Shown here: positions 46,260 through 57,825 of the stretch, piece by piece
Layout of the letters: the number at the start of each line of letters is the position of its first letter
Numbering within the stretch: the first letter of the stretch is position 1
NCBI GenBank assembly: GCA_047495785.1
Contig: JBLDXI010000014.1
Span: forward strand, 434,001 to 498,000
Direction: 5' to 3'
Length of the DNA stretch: 64,000 nucleotides
Source: Lepidodermella squamata
Lineage: Eukaryota; Gastrotricha
Position numbers and translations under genes: made by a program
The notes under the pieces: model-generated
The model's database searches: none
What the model saw: only the letters and a program-made list of their open reading frames with translations
What the model was told of the DNA's origin: nothing

Positions 46260-48075
46260 TCAGCAGAGAACGCAAGAGGTGATACGGCGATCGTGGATAA
46301 TATCTTGAATGTCCCGGTCTTTCGTTTCGGGTAACTTGAATGTGAAAAGGACCAGTCCAGCAACACTGATAATCAAAAACGGGAGGAAAGAAAACTCTCC
46401 CAAGTATGGCTGAAAAATGAGCCGTGAAATTGAAAGAAAGTAATTTAAAGGCAATGAACTCACCAGTAGGACGTTCTCGAAAAGAAGTGCCACAATCACA
46501 GTTGAGGCCAAATTGCAAGTGCCTCCGATACTCGCAGCCGTAGCACGATACTCTGTAAAACTCGATGCTATAGTCATGCTCCAGAAATTAACCGCAGCTT
46601 ACCGCTAGTAAACAATTCGGAGGCGATGAAGTTGGGGACAGGCGCCAACCCCTCCGCAAAGCCAATGATGAACAAAATGACAGTAGCAATTGTGCCCCAA
46701 GCGAGCAACTTGTTTTCCGGATACTGCTTCGCAGCGAGCAGCAGAGCAATTTGAGCTACGACAGACAAGCAGAGCAGCAGATACGGTGGCAGAAGCATTT
46801 TTCTGCGGCCCAGCCGCTCCATAAGAGGCACACAGATGATAGTAGCTACTACGTTGATTGTGGACACGACAAGAACAGCGTAAGAAATCTCTTTGCCGAC
46901 CAAGCCGGCATTCTCATAGAGCGACCTGGCGTAAAAGAAGACTACATTGACTCCAGAGAGTTGCTGGCATGCATTTAGGGTCATGACAAGGATTATGGGC
47001 CACTTGGTATCGGGGCGTCTAAGGAAGAACAGCAAGCCACCTTCCTTCTTAGTTTGCGCCATGGCATCTTTGGACTCTTCACGGAGGGTTCGCATTTGAA
47101 CAGTAACGTTTTGCGTGCGGTAAAGTTTGATGAATGACCTATATATTTATTAAGGATGAATAGAAAAAAGTCATATAAAACTAATAAAGTGACTCACTCT
47201 TGTGCAGCTGTGTAGTCGCGTTGAATAACTAGCAACCACTTGGGACTTTCTTGAGCAATCGGCGATAACAACATCAGCGCAGAAACGGTGCAGAAAAACG
47301 ACTGAGCTCCAACTCCAACGGGCCATAGTAAATCAGAACCGAAGGAATCCTCCAGCGTAAGGGCGGTTCCAATTAAGATTCCGATGGTGATTGAAAGTTG
47401 GCTACACGCTCCGAAGGCACCGCGAAGATGGCGTGGGGCGATTTCAGTGACGTACATTGGGACGATCGCAAAGCAGGCACCCGAGGCCATGCCAGTGATA
47501 AATCGACTAATCATGAGCAATTCGACTGCGTTTGACATTTTAGAAATCGTTGCTAATAACGCTCCAATCAACGAGAAAATGAGCGTCAACAAAATGGCTC
47601 GTCGGCGACCCACTCTATATCATATAAAAATATTAAATATTTTCAAATTGTTTACATGATGACTTACTTGTCGGCTAATGGCCCAGAGACGTATGCGCCA
47701 AGAGATCCACCTAACGCGAAAAGAAGCACGATCACCGAGAAGAAGGCCGTGGTTGCCGTGTTCTCGGTATCAACGATGCCGTAGTGGTCTTTGATGGAAT
47801 ATCGAATGAAGTCTTTGATGTACTGAAAAAGTCGAGAGGGAGATAGAAATATTAGGTTTGATTGCCAGGAAATAGTATTATACTAACTGTAGCAGGGATA
47901 TTGAGGCATCCTATGTTATATCCATAAATGAATGGGCCGCCGATGAATGCTCCAGCTGCGGTAAACACCATTGGAAAAGTTGCGGAGGACTGTTGAATTT
48001 TTTTGGAAAATTATATAATTTTTTGAAATAAGAGGTAGAGCAAACCTTGACAACGATAACATCCTTGTCCGTCAT
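46260..48075 (-). CDS. GLUT/SLC2-type sugar transporter, copy A
   Basis: Major facilitator superfamily facilitative sugar transporter, 12 membrane helices, plasma membrane. Seven exons (48075-48046, 47989-47888, 47822-47668, 47614-47198, 47138-46603, 46552-46464, 46409-46260) encode 492 residues. Hallmarks: ADKVGRRR after TM2, SRFITGMASG, RGAFGACSQLSITIGIL, QESPKWLL, QQLSGVN in TM7, ERLGRRK, and LPETKDRD after TM12. The QLS motif in TM7 is retained, as in glucose-preferring GLUT1/3/4. The C terminus is short (about 14 residues after PETK), unlike the 50-60 residue tails of copies B and D. A strong acceptor (GCTTGCAG) lies 24 nt before the ATG. Confidence 0.92.
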
Positions 48076-48857
48076 TTTGTATTTTTGAGATCTTAAAATC
48101 TGCAAGCAGAAAATGATATGTGATTGTTTTCTTCGGCTCTTTCGAACTATGGCGCAAACAACTACCCGGCTAATTAGCACTTGTTTACAGCGAATAGGTA
48201 TGAGAAAAACACGGGGACCGTCCACAAGGTTGCCACATTAAAAGCGGAATTTGTAGCTTTGACCATATGGCTAGGGAGACAGAAGATAAGCGGCCGCTTT
48301 GAGAAGTGGGCGGTTTTTATAAGCTATTAAAGATAAAATCAGGCAACATTCTAAAAATGCACACTATTTGCTTTTCCGGGAAGAAGCCCGCTTAAATTGA
48401 ACGGAAAGACGCGAAGCAATTTTCGCACCTCTATGCGAAATGTGGAAGAAAAATATCAAAATAGATAAGCAGGAGATATATATCTAGGTGAAATGCAAAT
48501 ACCTATATGCTTCATTTTACATGCAACGGTTGCAGCGGAAAATATATAGACGACACAACAATTTCTTCCGATGCAAAACTTTCTTGTTTCAGCCTCTGCA
48601 GCGATGACTTGGCTGACCTATAAGATTGGTAGACTTCGCGCAATAAATTTAAATAATTGGCACCAACCTTTAGACTTCCAGCTTTTTTCTCGTTGCTAAG
48701 GTATGTTGTCATGTAATACGTAGCGATATTTATTTCATTTTGAAAAGTTACGACATACAATTTATGCGAGGAAAGCTTAAGCAAGCTCTATTTTCCTTTC
48801 TTTTCTTCGCGTTTTCTTTGTTATTTTTTATTTGTTATTGCGGTGCGCTCTTGACTA
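48076..48857. other. Intergenic, 0.8 kb, between transporter copies A and B
   Basis: AT-rich upstream region of copy A and 3' region of copy B. The candidate acceptor for copy A ends at 48100. A 90-codon minus-strand ORF at 48512-48784 has no supporting features. Confidence 0.4.
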
Positions 48858-50737
48858 CTACGCTTTGGTGTACTGCGGTTGGGAATATGGCACATAAGCG
48901 GGTGGTGGAGGTTGAAATGAATCGCCAGTGATGAGGTTCGTAGAAGACGGAATGACAGTCATGGCAACGTCCTGTTTTTCTTCGCTCTCCTCGGAATCTG
49001 GGCAGCCCAATTCGCGGTAGATGTCACTGATAGGTCGATTCTTTGTTTCTGGCAGTTTGATCCAGAAGAAGACCAAAAACAGCACAGAGCATACAAGGAA
49101 AGGCAAAAATGAATAGGTCTTCAAGTAAGTCTGAAAAATTAAAAGCAACATTAGTTCTTAGATCTTTGAATGCATCATTGTATAATTAACCTGCAAGACG
49201 TTTTCGAATAAAACCCCAACAAGCAAGGTGGCACTCAGGTTAACTACAGTTCCAATGCCGGCGCCAACTGCTCTCGGGCCAGGTCGGAAAATTTCGGAAG
49301 CGCTGAAGTTGGGGATTGGTCCGAGGCCCAGTGCGAAGCCGACGACGAAAATTGCGACGGCTACAATTGCAGCCCAACTCAACGCAAGTTTACCATCTTC
49401 ATCCAGCTCCAGTTCTTCACTGAGGGTCAACAGAACCACCTGGCCTACTAAAGCCGCGCACATTACCACCATCGGATAAAGCAGTAGCTGCCGCCGTCCG
49501 AAGCGTTCGATCATCGGCACGGCGAAGAGCGTCGCAATAACGTTGATACCAGAAACAGCAAGACCGGCGTAGCTTTGTTCTGCAGGGTTCAGCCCAGCTG
49601 AAGCGTAGAGTGAGCTGGCGTAGAAAAATACAACGTTGATGCCTGATAGCTGCTGGGCGGTGTTCAAAGTGATGACAAGAATCACGGGCCATCTGAGTTG
49701 GGACGATGTTAGCAGTTTCCAGAACGTCCATTCCTCCTGAGCAGCCCCGGGCGAATCGTTTTGAACGTTTGCTTCCTGTCTGATATCCGCTAACAAATCG
49801 TCGACATTGACGCGGTTGTAAAGCTTCTGCAGTGCCCTGAAAACAGCCTGAAAACATGATCAAATAAGCAAAAAGGCAAATAGCGAACTCTACTGCCGCT
49901 GCCTCGTCTTTCTTCACGATGAGCAACCATTTCGGACTTTCGATGGCGGCCGGCATCAACAACATGACAGCAGATAAGACGCTGAAGAAAGCCATGCAGG
50001 CCATGCCAACAGGCCATAAATCTACGAAAATGCATTGGATTCTCGGAAAAAAGATGATTGCTGACTGACTCACCTTCAGACCCAAGGGTGTCCTCAAGTG
50101 TGAAAACAGTCGATATGAGTATACCAAAGGTCATGGCAAGTTGGCTGCAGGCTCCAACCGCACCTCGTATCACTCGCGGAGTTACCTCAGTAGCATATAC
50201 TGGCACGATCGCGAAACAGCAACCGGATGCGAAGCCGACCAGAATTCGAGCTAAAAATAGCATTTCGAAGCTGTTGGCCAATTTGCAGGTGCCATATAAG
50301 ATGGCGCTGATCAACGCTACGAAGTGAGTCATTAATACTGAGCTTTTTCTGCCTAATCGATCGGATAATGATGCCGAAGCGAATCCTCCAATAGCCCCGC
50401 CGAGACTGAGCAGCAGTACAACTACCGACTGAAGAGCTTTTTGCCATGTTTCTTCGCCCGGCGCGTCGTATTGACCATAGTGCTCATACAGAGATGCGTT
50501 GATAAATATCTTCGTGTACTAAGGATATTAATGGGGACATTTAAACTTCAAGGTCAAATCATAAGCTGGCACCTTTCCTGGCAGGCCAACGCAGTTGATA
50601 TTCCAACCATAAACAAAGGGTCCGCCAATGAAGCAGGCGAAACCAGTGAAGACCATTCGAAAAGTGACATGCTATAATGAAAGCATGTTTTCCAAATAGA
50701 GAACAACTTTCAAAGTAATTACCTCCGTAATCCCCAT
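48858..50737 (-). CDS. GLUT/SLC2-type sugar transporter, copy B
   Basis: Six exons (50737-50723, 50671-50573, 50518-50074, 50021-49894, 49847-49191, 49130-48858) encode 538 residues. Hallmarks: GGPFVYGWNINCVGLP in TM1, DRLGRKSS, ARILVGFASG, RGAVGACSQLAMTFGIL, IESPKWLL, QQLSGIN in TM7, ERFGRRQ, RPGPRAVGAGIG and LPETKNRP. The introns after the TM2 loop and after the LGAG segment found in other copies are absent. The C-terminal tail of about 55 residues is cytosolic, Pro/Tyr-rich at its end (PPPPAYVPYSQPQY), which could bind WW or SH3 domains. The start exon is only 15 nt (MGITE), matching the small first exons of copies A, C and D. Confidence 0.92.
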
Positions 50738-51174
50738 TCTTTCACCTCACGATCAAATAATCACCTTCGAAGTGAACTCCTATAGAACTGCACTAAATGT
50801 TGTCCACTATAGCTGCGGGAAAATCGAGATAAGATTGTTGGTAATATGAAAGTGGGCGCGTTCCAAATAGACTTGTATATCCGCCAAAAAGCTGATGTTA
50901 GTTCAATTGAACTAGTTCTTGAACGCTAGATTATAGAGATTTTATCGCAGGGTGTTATATCAGGCAGCTGTGGCACGATATATTATGGAAATCAACATTA
51001 TCGTGCTGAAACTTCCTATCCCACTCCTTAATGTGGAGAGCCAAGGTGTTAATTAACGCCAATAAAACGAAAGTTGGGTGTGTTGAGGGAGTAGTGTGGG
51101 AATTTAAAATAGTCTCAAAGTTATCAACCTCTTTTATCACGGCGGAAACGGTCATCCTCTCATTATGCAGCAAC

Positions 51175-51602
51175 CTATAGGCCAGGGTGTGACGATGTCT
51201 TATCGTCTTTAACCTCGCATGTCTCAGCTAATGAGGACGAACTCGTTCTTCCTCTTCCTTCTCTTATCTTCCTTCTCTTCCATCTCTATCTTCCTATTCT
51301 TCCTTCTCTCTTCCTTTCTTCTTCTTCCACTTCTTCCTTAGGGCCGCGCTGGCCTCTGCGCGCGGCGCTCTTCCTTTTCTTCCTTTTATAGACGAATTCT
51401 TGCGTTTTCAGTCAATGACGAGCCAATCAGCTTTCGACACATTTCAATTCGAAAATTATTAAGGCGCATTTTTTATTATTTTGTTTGCAGTTTTACGCAT
51501 AAGGCGATTTCATTACTGCGTCGCACTCATACTGTGTGTGTTTGTTTGTCGACTGTCGACAACCTTCGAGACAATGTTAAAGCTATAGGCCAGGGTGTGA
51601 CG
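51175..51602. repeat. Pair of 20-bp direct repeats (CTATAGGCCAGGGTGTGACG)
   Basis: Identical 20-mers at 51175-51194 and 51583-51602 flank about 390 bp. A second short tandem (ACGTAGAATGTA-type, twice) starts right after the downstream copy. Too long for a normal target-site duplication; possibly arms of a repeat unit or recombination scar. Confidence 0.75.
51244..51339. repeat. Polypyrimidine CTT/CCT tract
   Basis: About 95 bp of nearly pure C and T, rich in TTCC and CTT units, lying within the interval bounded by the 20-bp direct repeats. Confidence 0.85.
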
Positions 51603-52119
51603 TAGAATGTAACATGACGTAGAATGTAGAGCGACAGATGACAAAAAAATGTGAACGGTGACCGAGGTGACCGAAAAAATGTCCATAAAAACCGGGTCGT
51701 TAATAATAAAAAAGATGAGTGAAGCTCCTATAAGCAGCTTTGCCAGAAATAAAAGCAGTGATGTGTGCAAACTCCAAACCCGAGTGGCCGGCTTTCTCAG
51801 TCGACAGGTCCAGTTGCTGCGCGAAAGGTTCGCCTCTGTCGCCTCTACACAATTTTTTATAATATAGCGACCTCCTTTAGCCATGTGACGTGCTATACGT
51901 CTATACGTTTACTTCACTTGCCATCAGCCTTCTAGCGCTGTTGTTAGTGAATTAGATGCCTATGCCGATTATCTGACGGTTGTCGGTGCCGACGCCAAGT
52001 TCGCCGAAGCCGAGCGGCACACCCAGGCGGAAATTTATCGCGTCTCCGAATGAGCATAATATATGAGGCGGCAACAATATAACGCCTCGAAGAGTGAAGT
52101 ACTCGCCTTTTCGCGTGAG

Positions 52120-52500
52120 TGGTGCCATAGGGCAGCGCCGCACTCGGGCCGTTGGGCTCGGGCCTCTGGAATCAAGCCATCGGGCTTGGGTAATTCTACA
52201 ACCAACTCCCTACCCGACAACTGTATCAAGTCCCAGCCCAAGCCCGGCGGCACGAGTACGGCGGGCACGAGCTTCTAACAATAGCACTGGTTCCCACTGT
52301 ACTCCGCCGTGCTCGTGCCAACATTTTGGCCGTCCCGTGTGCGGTGAAGCGTTATTCTATCGAATTAGTTAAATTTATAGTAATGTCGCATACGGGCATG
52401 TTTTAGAGTGGCCCGAGCGCGAAGCGGTAAATCAATGTTACTCGTCTGCGGTCGGGCCGGCCCGAACGCGTACGGGCAGAATTCGGATTCGGGCCCCAAC
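52120..52500. repeat. GC-rich block with recurrent GCCCG/CGGGC motifs
   Basis: CGGGC or GCCCG occurs more than ten times, in both orientations, within about 380 bp, in sharp contrast with AT-rich flanks. It resembles the subterminal repeats of some DNA transposons, but neither ends nor transposase are visible. Confidence 0.4.
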
Positions 52501-52946
52501 AATTGTTTCAAAATCTCTTACCGGAAGTTGCTAATCTCGGCATTCTGAACCTAAATGAATGCAAGCATAATTTACACGTGAGCCAAATTCAAAGCAAAAT
52601 GTAAAAGGTCAGGTAAAGTGGCATTTAGGTCATTTTTAAGAGATTTTTCAACTATTTTAGTGGAAAAATCTAAATATTTGCCCGCATCGCTCGAATTAAT
52701 TGGTTCAAATTATATTTTCACCAAAGCAGCAGAGATGTTTTCTTAGCTTAGACACATCTTAGACACATCATAGACAAGCCAAAATTGACCCTATTGGCAT
52801 ACACCATTTATCAAAAATATGAGACAAGCATCAAACGCATGATGGGCGAAGTTGAGTTGTATTTCCTATCAATGTGAGCGTTCATTTATTTCACTATAAC
52901 ATCTAAATTCATTTATTTACGTTTCTACGTTTCATTTTGGTTATGT

Positions 52947-54953
52947 TCAAACAACCGATGTCTCTAGTGCTTTTTCTTCAGTGTATCTTGGGTGTTGGTT
53001 AGGAACAGGGCCTTGATCGTTCGAAACACGTGATTGTCGCATAGGTGTCACTTCACCCAAATCACATCCCATGTCCTCGTAGATCTCGCGAAGGTTTCGA
53101 TTTTTCGTCTCAGGTAACTTCACAAAGAAGAATATGAAGAAGCCAATTGAAATCGCCAAGAACGGCAGAAAAGACAAGTAGTCTATGTATCTCTGTTAAA
53201 TCAAGTGAATAATGCGGTGTAAATTCTGAAGTACTTCAACTTACGTAGAACACGTTTTCAAATAACAGAGCGACGATAAGAACGGAGACAAAATTTGTTG
53301 CAGCTGCAACGCTAGACGCACTCGCCCTTGGCCCCGGCGGAAACAGCTCAGCAGCAGCGAAAATTGGTACAGTTCCTAATCCAAGGGCAAACCCAGTGAC
53401 TAACAAACCCGTGATGACGACTGAAATCCAAGACAAAACGGCTTGGTTGTCATCGTTGACCAGAGCGAGACTTATTACCAGCCCGGTAGTGGAAACGATG
53501 ACCGAACCGAGAGAAATCAAAGTCAACAGTCTTCGCCCAACATTTTCGATAAGCAGTACCGAGACAATCGTGGCAGCCACATCTACTGCAGACATTATCA
53601 ACGCCGCGTAATCGATTTCTTCACCTTCAAAGCCAGCCTGGTCAAAATCGAATATGTGATGTGGTTGCTTATCGGCGGTTTCACTTACACTTTGATAAAC
53701 GGTAACAGCGAAAAAGAAAACTATGTTGATGCCACTGAGCTGCTGTGCGGCATTCAGCCCAGATGCTAGGGCCAAGGGCAGTCTGTAAGATCGTGTTCTG
53801 AATAGCCGGATGAGGCTCCAAGATGATGCCTCCCCGGCTGCAGCAGTTTCGCTAGCCACTTCCTCCTTCATATCGGCAAACTCTTTGGTCACGTCGGCTT
53901 TCGAAGTTAACCGTCTAAGATTTCTGTTAATTGTTAATTCAGTTATTAATTGAAAAATCGTTAAATGAAGAAATACTTCTCTGAGCGATTAGCATCTTTC
54001 TTAAATGCAAGAAGCCATTTGGGACTTTCAACCGCAAATTCTGTACAAAACAAGTTATTGAATTGATAAAAAAACAGCCGTATAACTCACTGGTCATCAA
54101 CATTATTGCTGATATCATGCTGAAGAAGCCAATGGCTGAGACCCCAATAGGCCAATACTCTACAGGAAAGCTATAATTTAGAGATAATCTATACCCGGTA
54201 CAAATTAATCAAACCGTAGGATCCCAAAGTTTTATTCAAGGTGAAGACGTTTGACATGAAAATTCCAGTCACCAACATCAATTGGCCGCAGGCACCAACA
54301 GCTCCGCGGAGACGTTGCGGGCTTATTTCAATACTGTACATGGGAGAAATAGCCATGCAACAACCTTAAAATACAGTAACAAGTTTTACTCTTAAAAAAA
54401 CTTAAAATTAATAGGATTTTACCTGCACCGAAGCCGATGAAGAGGCGACCTAGCAGTAGAAGCTCAAACCTGTTCACAACCTTGCAAATGGCGATAGCAA
54501 CCGAGCCGAGGACAGTGAAAAGTTGGGTCATCATTATCGAGTCGCGTCTTCCGAATCGGTCTGTCAGCTTCCCGGCGGTGAGGCTAGAGATTGCCCCTCC
54601 ACAGGAAAACAGAAGAACTGCAACAGAGTAGAGAGCGGTTGTCCAGACTTCATCTTTTTCCGTTTGCCCATCGACAACACCGTAGTTGTCATATAATGAC
54701 TGCTTGATAAAATCCTTTATCCTCTGCAGGAAATTTTGTTGAGCTAGGCAAAACTCATTTTTCGTGGAAACTAACTCTTGAAGGAATGTTGAGGCAGCCT
54801 ATACTCCAGCCAAACACAAATGGCCCTCCAATGAACGCCGCCATGGCCGTGAAAACTAAGCGGAAGGTCACAAGCTGCAAAATTAATCGGCAAAGAAATA
54901 TAAACAGTATATTCAATTGATCAGTATTAAGGCACCTCAAAAATGTGCGGCAT
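52947..54953 (-). CDS. GLUT/SLC2-type sugar transporter, copy C
   Basis: Eight exons (54953-54936, 54874-54776, 54723-54423, 54364-54215, 54159-54091, 54040-53977, 53914-53245, 53192-52947) encode 538 residues. Hallmarks: GGPFVFGWSIGCLNIP, DRFGRRDS, GRLFIGFGAG, RGAVGACGQLMLVTGIF, VESPKWLL, QQLSGIN, ENVGRRL, PPGPRASASSV and LPETKNRN. The extracellular TM7-TM8 loop is about 20 residues longer than in the other copies (SETADKQPHHIFDFDQAG). The central loop is acidic. The start MPHIFE-LVTFR was chosen because its 18-nt exon joins in phase to the TM1 exon, as in the paralogues. More introns than copy B. Confidence 0.9.
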
Positions 54954-57452
54954 TTGAACCTCAGGATCCTTTTCTCAAAAGGATGTTGATTCGATTTATG
55001 GGATGATCCGTCGGTGGAAAGGTAAAACGGAGAAATTTTAATCAATAGAAACTTCCTAAAATAGAAACATCCAGCAGTGGCAAGTTAAATTCGTGGAAAG
55101 TTCCGTGCACACAATAGGTTAATGTGGACATTTCCGACACGCGCCGCAGTTTAAACGAAATTACCTCAACTGTTTGCCTCTTGTGAACGATTTTGGTTCA
55201 ATTCGGTCGGCATCCATTGTTGCTGTGCCAGTCCTACCGAACAAATAATTTCGTTGAGGGCTGGATAAATCGTGTAGCTCGAGTCGTCCACCTTAACGTT
55301 TGGAGGTTCACCAATCTTCAGGGAGGAGAAGATTACTATTAGGTGCCGCCTGGCTCGTGTAGGTGCTAAAAACAAAGTGCAGCAAAAGCGCGTGCACGAG
55401 AAGGTTCATCTAAGAATAACGTCGCTTTGGAGAGATTTAGCCGAGGGGCGGGTCGGCTATATGGACTTCTTGGATACTTTTAGCTTGGCTGAGCTAAAAG
55501 AGAAGCGTCCCAATGATCTTCCCATGCCCCATCGAGATTCGGCAATATGAAAATTTCGTCCGCAATCGAGTGCGCGTGTACTAATCCTGAATTTTTCACG
55601 TGACCACTTAATACGAGTAGCATGTCCAGGAACCCATGCTTTATTACTTATTTACACGTCTCTTATCATCTGTAAATAAAGTAGGGCATGCGATTTCGAA
55701 CATCACAAAACATGTTGTTTTCCGCCCTTTGCCCCAAGATAAAAGCACCGCTTCAGTATCAGTTTTTCTTTGACCGAATTTATTTTCAGCGTTATCATGG
55801 TCAAGTGTAATAAATAACCTCAAGGATGTTCCAATTAAGCGTAACCTTCATTTTGAGACTTTTGCCGCTCACCTATGGATACACCTTTAATTAAGCGTAA
55901 CCGCATAGCTGAGTTCATATTTCAAATAGCAAGTCGAGTAACGGGTACTACGTATTTATTCGCAATATTTCGATTCCTCAGCCACAAAAAGTTATCACAC
56001 AAATACTTAGATATATTATTATTTCTACAGATCCAGTTTACACACTAATCAGCTGTTATTTTTTCAGAGATTCTCGCGTTCTCTGTTATTTCAGAGAAGA
56101 TTCTCGCCTCAAGTGTGCTTCCAAAAAAGTGTGAAGAAGTTGTGAAATAAAGTCACTCACTCAGTATTATGGTTAGCCCACCGCAAAATCTTTCAAATAG
56201 GGTAAAAAATGGCGATTAGCCAAACAAATAACAGGCGTCGCGCTATATACCAGAAAACAGATACACACGAGAAGGTTTTCCTGCCGAGAAACAGTCTGAG
56301 TTTACGCGCTTTCATCGTCAAGTCAATACATTCACGCGCTCATCTTATAGAGAGGCGACATCAGAGGTCTATTCTATCAACAGAAAAATTTATAAAACAG
56401 GCGTGTTTTCGCGACAGCCGCCGAAGAAATGACCGTATACAAGCGTAGAATAGACAACACAGCTGTGTTCACAGAGTATGTAGCATTAGGTCACATCATG
56501 ATCTTTTGACGCTGCTTTTACACTGCAAAATAGATTTGTAATTTCACACATTTTAGCTGCGAGTGCTCAGTGGACTGTGTCCGTCAGGTATATTATAGAT
56601 AACCCGGCCGGTATAATAGAATCGAAGCATGAAATGGCGTAAATGTATGAAACAGGTAAAAGAGCGAAACCAGATTGCGAGTGCAGCTCCGGAGCCGCAA
56701 CCCACACAAATGCGGAGTCTACTTTGGCAGCCCGGTGAAAGCTCATCGCTGTAATCTCGACTCCTGCAACATGAAAGGCAGGCAGCAGGCACGCACAAAC
56801 AAACGCGAACACACGCACACAGATTATTAGAAGCAAGTATTCCGGGTAGTATGTACAAACACGCGGTAGTTTGGCTATAATATAGGTAGGATGATTGTGA
56901 AGATTGGCCAAATAATTATTACACCGTTGCGTTAGTTGATGGGAAGTAAAAGTGCGTTTGAAATACAGTGGTTTTTCAATGGGTAACAGCCGCCATCAAT
57001 ACATCGATGCGTCGAAAGAAGAACACGGGTCATATAAAGAAATCGTAATAATAATCATACAAATGTCAAGGAAAAATAGAGAATGATCAGCGTGATTTAG
57101 AGACTTTAACAAAGATAAACCAAACGTTATTTCTCATCAGAAAAATTAGAGATTTTTAGTTTTTATTATGTGTCATTAGATTCAAAAAGAGATTCTCTCC
57201 ATAGAACAACAAAATTATTTCTAAATTTGAACAGTATTAATATCTCCGAAGTGAGCAATTTACGTAACTAGGAGGTGATGAGGGAAGTTTGTTCGTCTAA
57301 TTATTACTGTTATATATTATTTAAATCGATTCTCGATGGTGAGATGATAAAGCCAATAATATCGGAGATTGCTTGCAGTAACATTATTAGATTCAGGTGT
57401 AGCTCGGCTGGTGATTTTTAAGCTCATTTGGCACTTCCGACGTTGCTTATTG
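54954..57452. other. Intergenic, 2.5 kb, no convincing gene
   Basis: Between cop C start and the possible distal exon of copy D. An imperfect local duplication with TTTCAGAGA-ATTCTCGC units lies near 56062-56110 and contains an AGAAGATTCT inverted motif. Small ORFs (55166-55375, 56209-56448, 56553-56911) show no domains. No tRNA B-box was found. Confidence 0.4.
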
Positions 57453-57506
57453 TCACGCGACTGGATTCTTTTCCTTGTCCGCAGCCAAGAGACGGTGGCC
57501 TTCCTC
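57453..57506 (-). other. Possible alternative last exon of transporter copy D
   Basis: A near-ideal acceptor (TTTTTTTCAG, AG at 57508-57507) is followed by an 18-codon frame EEGHRLLAADKEKNPVA and a stop. It lies 320 bp beyond the copy D stop. A weak in-phase donor inside the copy D last exon (ATG|GTGCGT) could join it, replacing the C-terminal tail. Speculative. Confidence 0.3.
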
Positions 57507-57825
57507 CTGAAAAAAATGAAAACATATATTAGGCATTGAAGTTTATATTTTAATGATATTGGTTAGAAAGATGGGGTGGAGTTAATTAGAATGTAGGTTT
57601 CTCTATCTACTATTGGATTCCCATTGGATTTGAAGTCCGATGAATTTATTGCACGATAGCGAGAAAGCATCATTTTCCACAGGTCTGAGACTAATTCTTT
57701 CGTTTTGACTAGAACGAAAATTGTATAAAAAAATAGTTGGGGGACTAGAAATTGTATTCCAGAGGTCAGGGTTTTTTCATGTTCGACAAACGGATCCGGA
57801 GCTTGCGTGTCCCTCATTAAATGGC

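Larger units (their letters stand above)
50738..52946. other. Intergenic, 2.2 kb, repeat-bearing
   Basis: Between transporter copies B and C. It holds a 20-bp direct repeat pair (51175-51194 and 51583-51602), a pyrimidine-rich tract (51244-51339) and a GC-rich block with many GGGC/GCCCG motifs (about 52120-52500). ORFs here overlap on both strands without coding signature. Confidence 0.45.

Noticed and set aside
52035-52278. ORFs in the GC-rich block on both strands
   Set aside because: Their openness is explained by repeated GCCCG motifs; there is no protein-like composition.
56062-56110. Heat-shock-element-like AGAAGATTCT motifs
   Set aside because: Only one good inverted pair, far from any start codon; chance is sufficient.
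57395-57440. tRNA-like A box (GTAGCTCGGCTGG)
   Set aside because: There is no matching B box (GGTTCGAATCC) downstream and no cloverleaf could be drawn.
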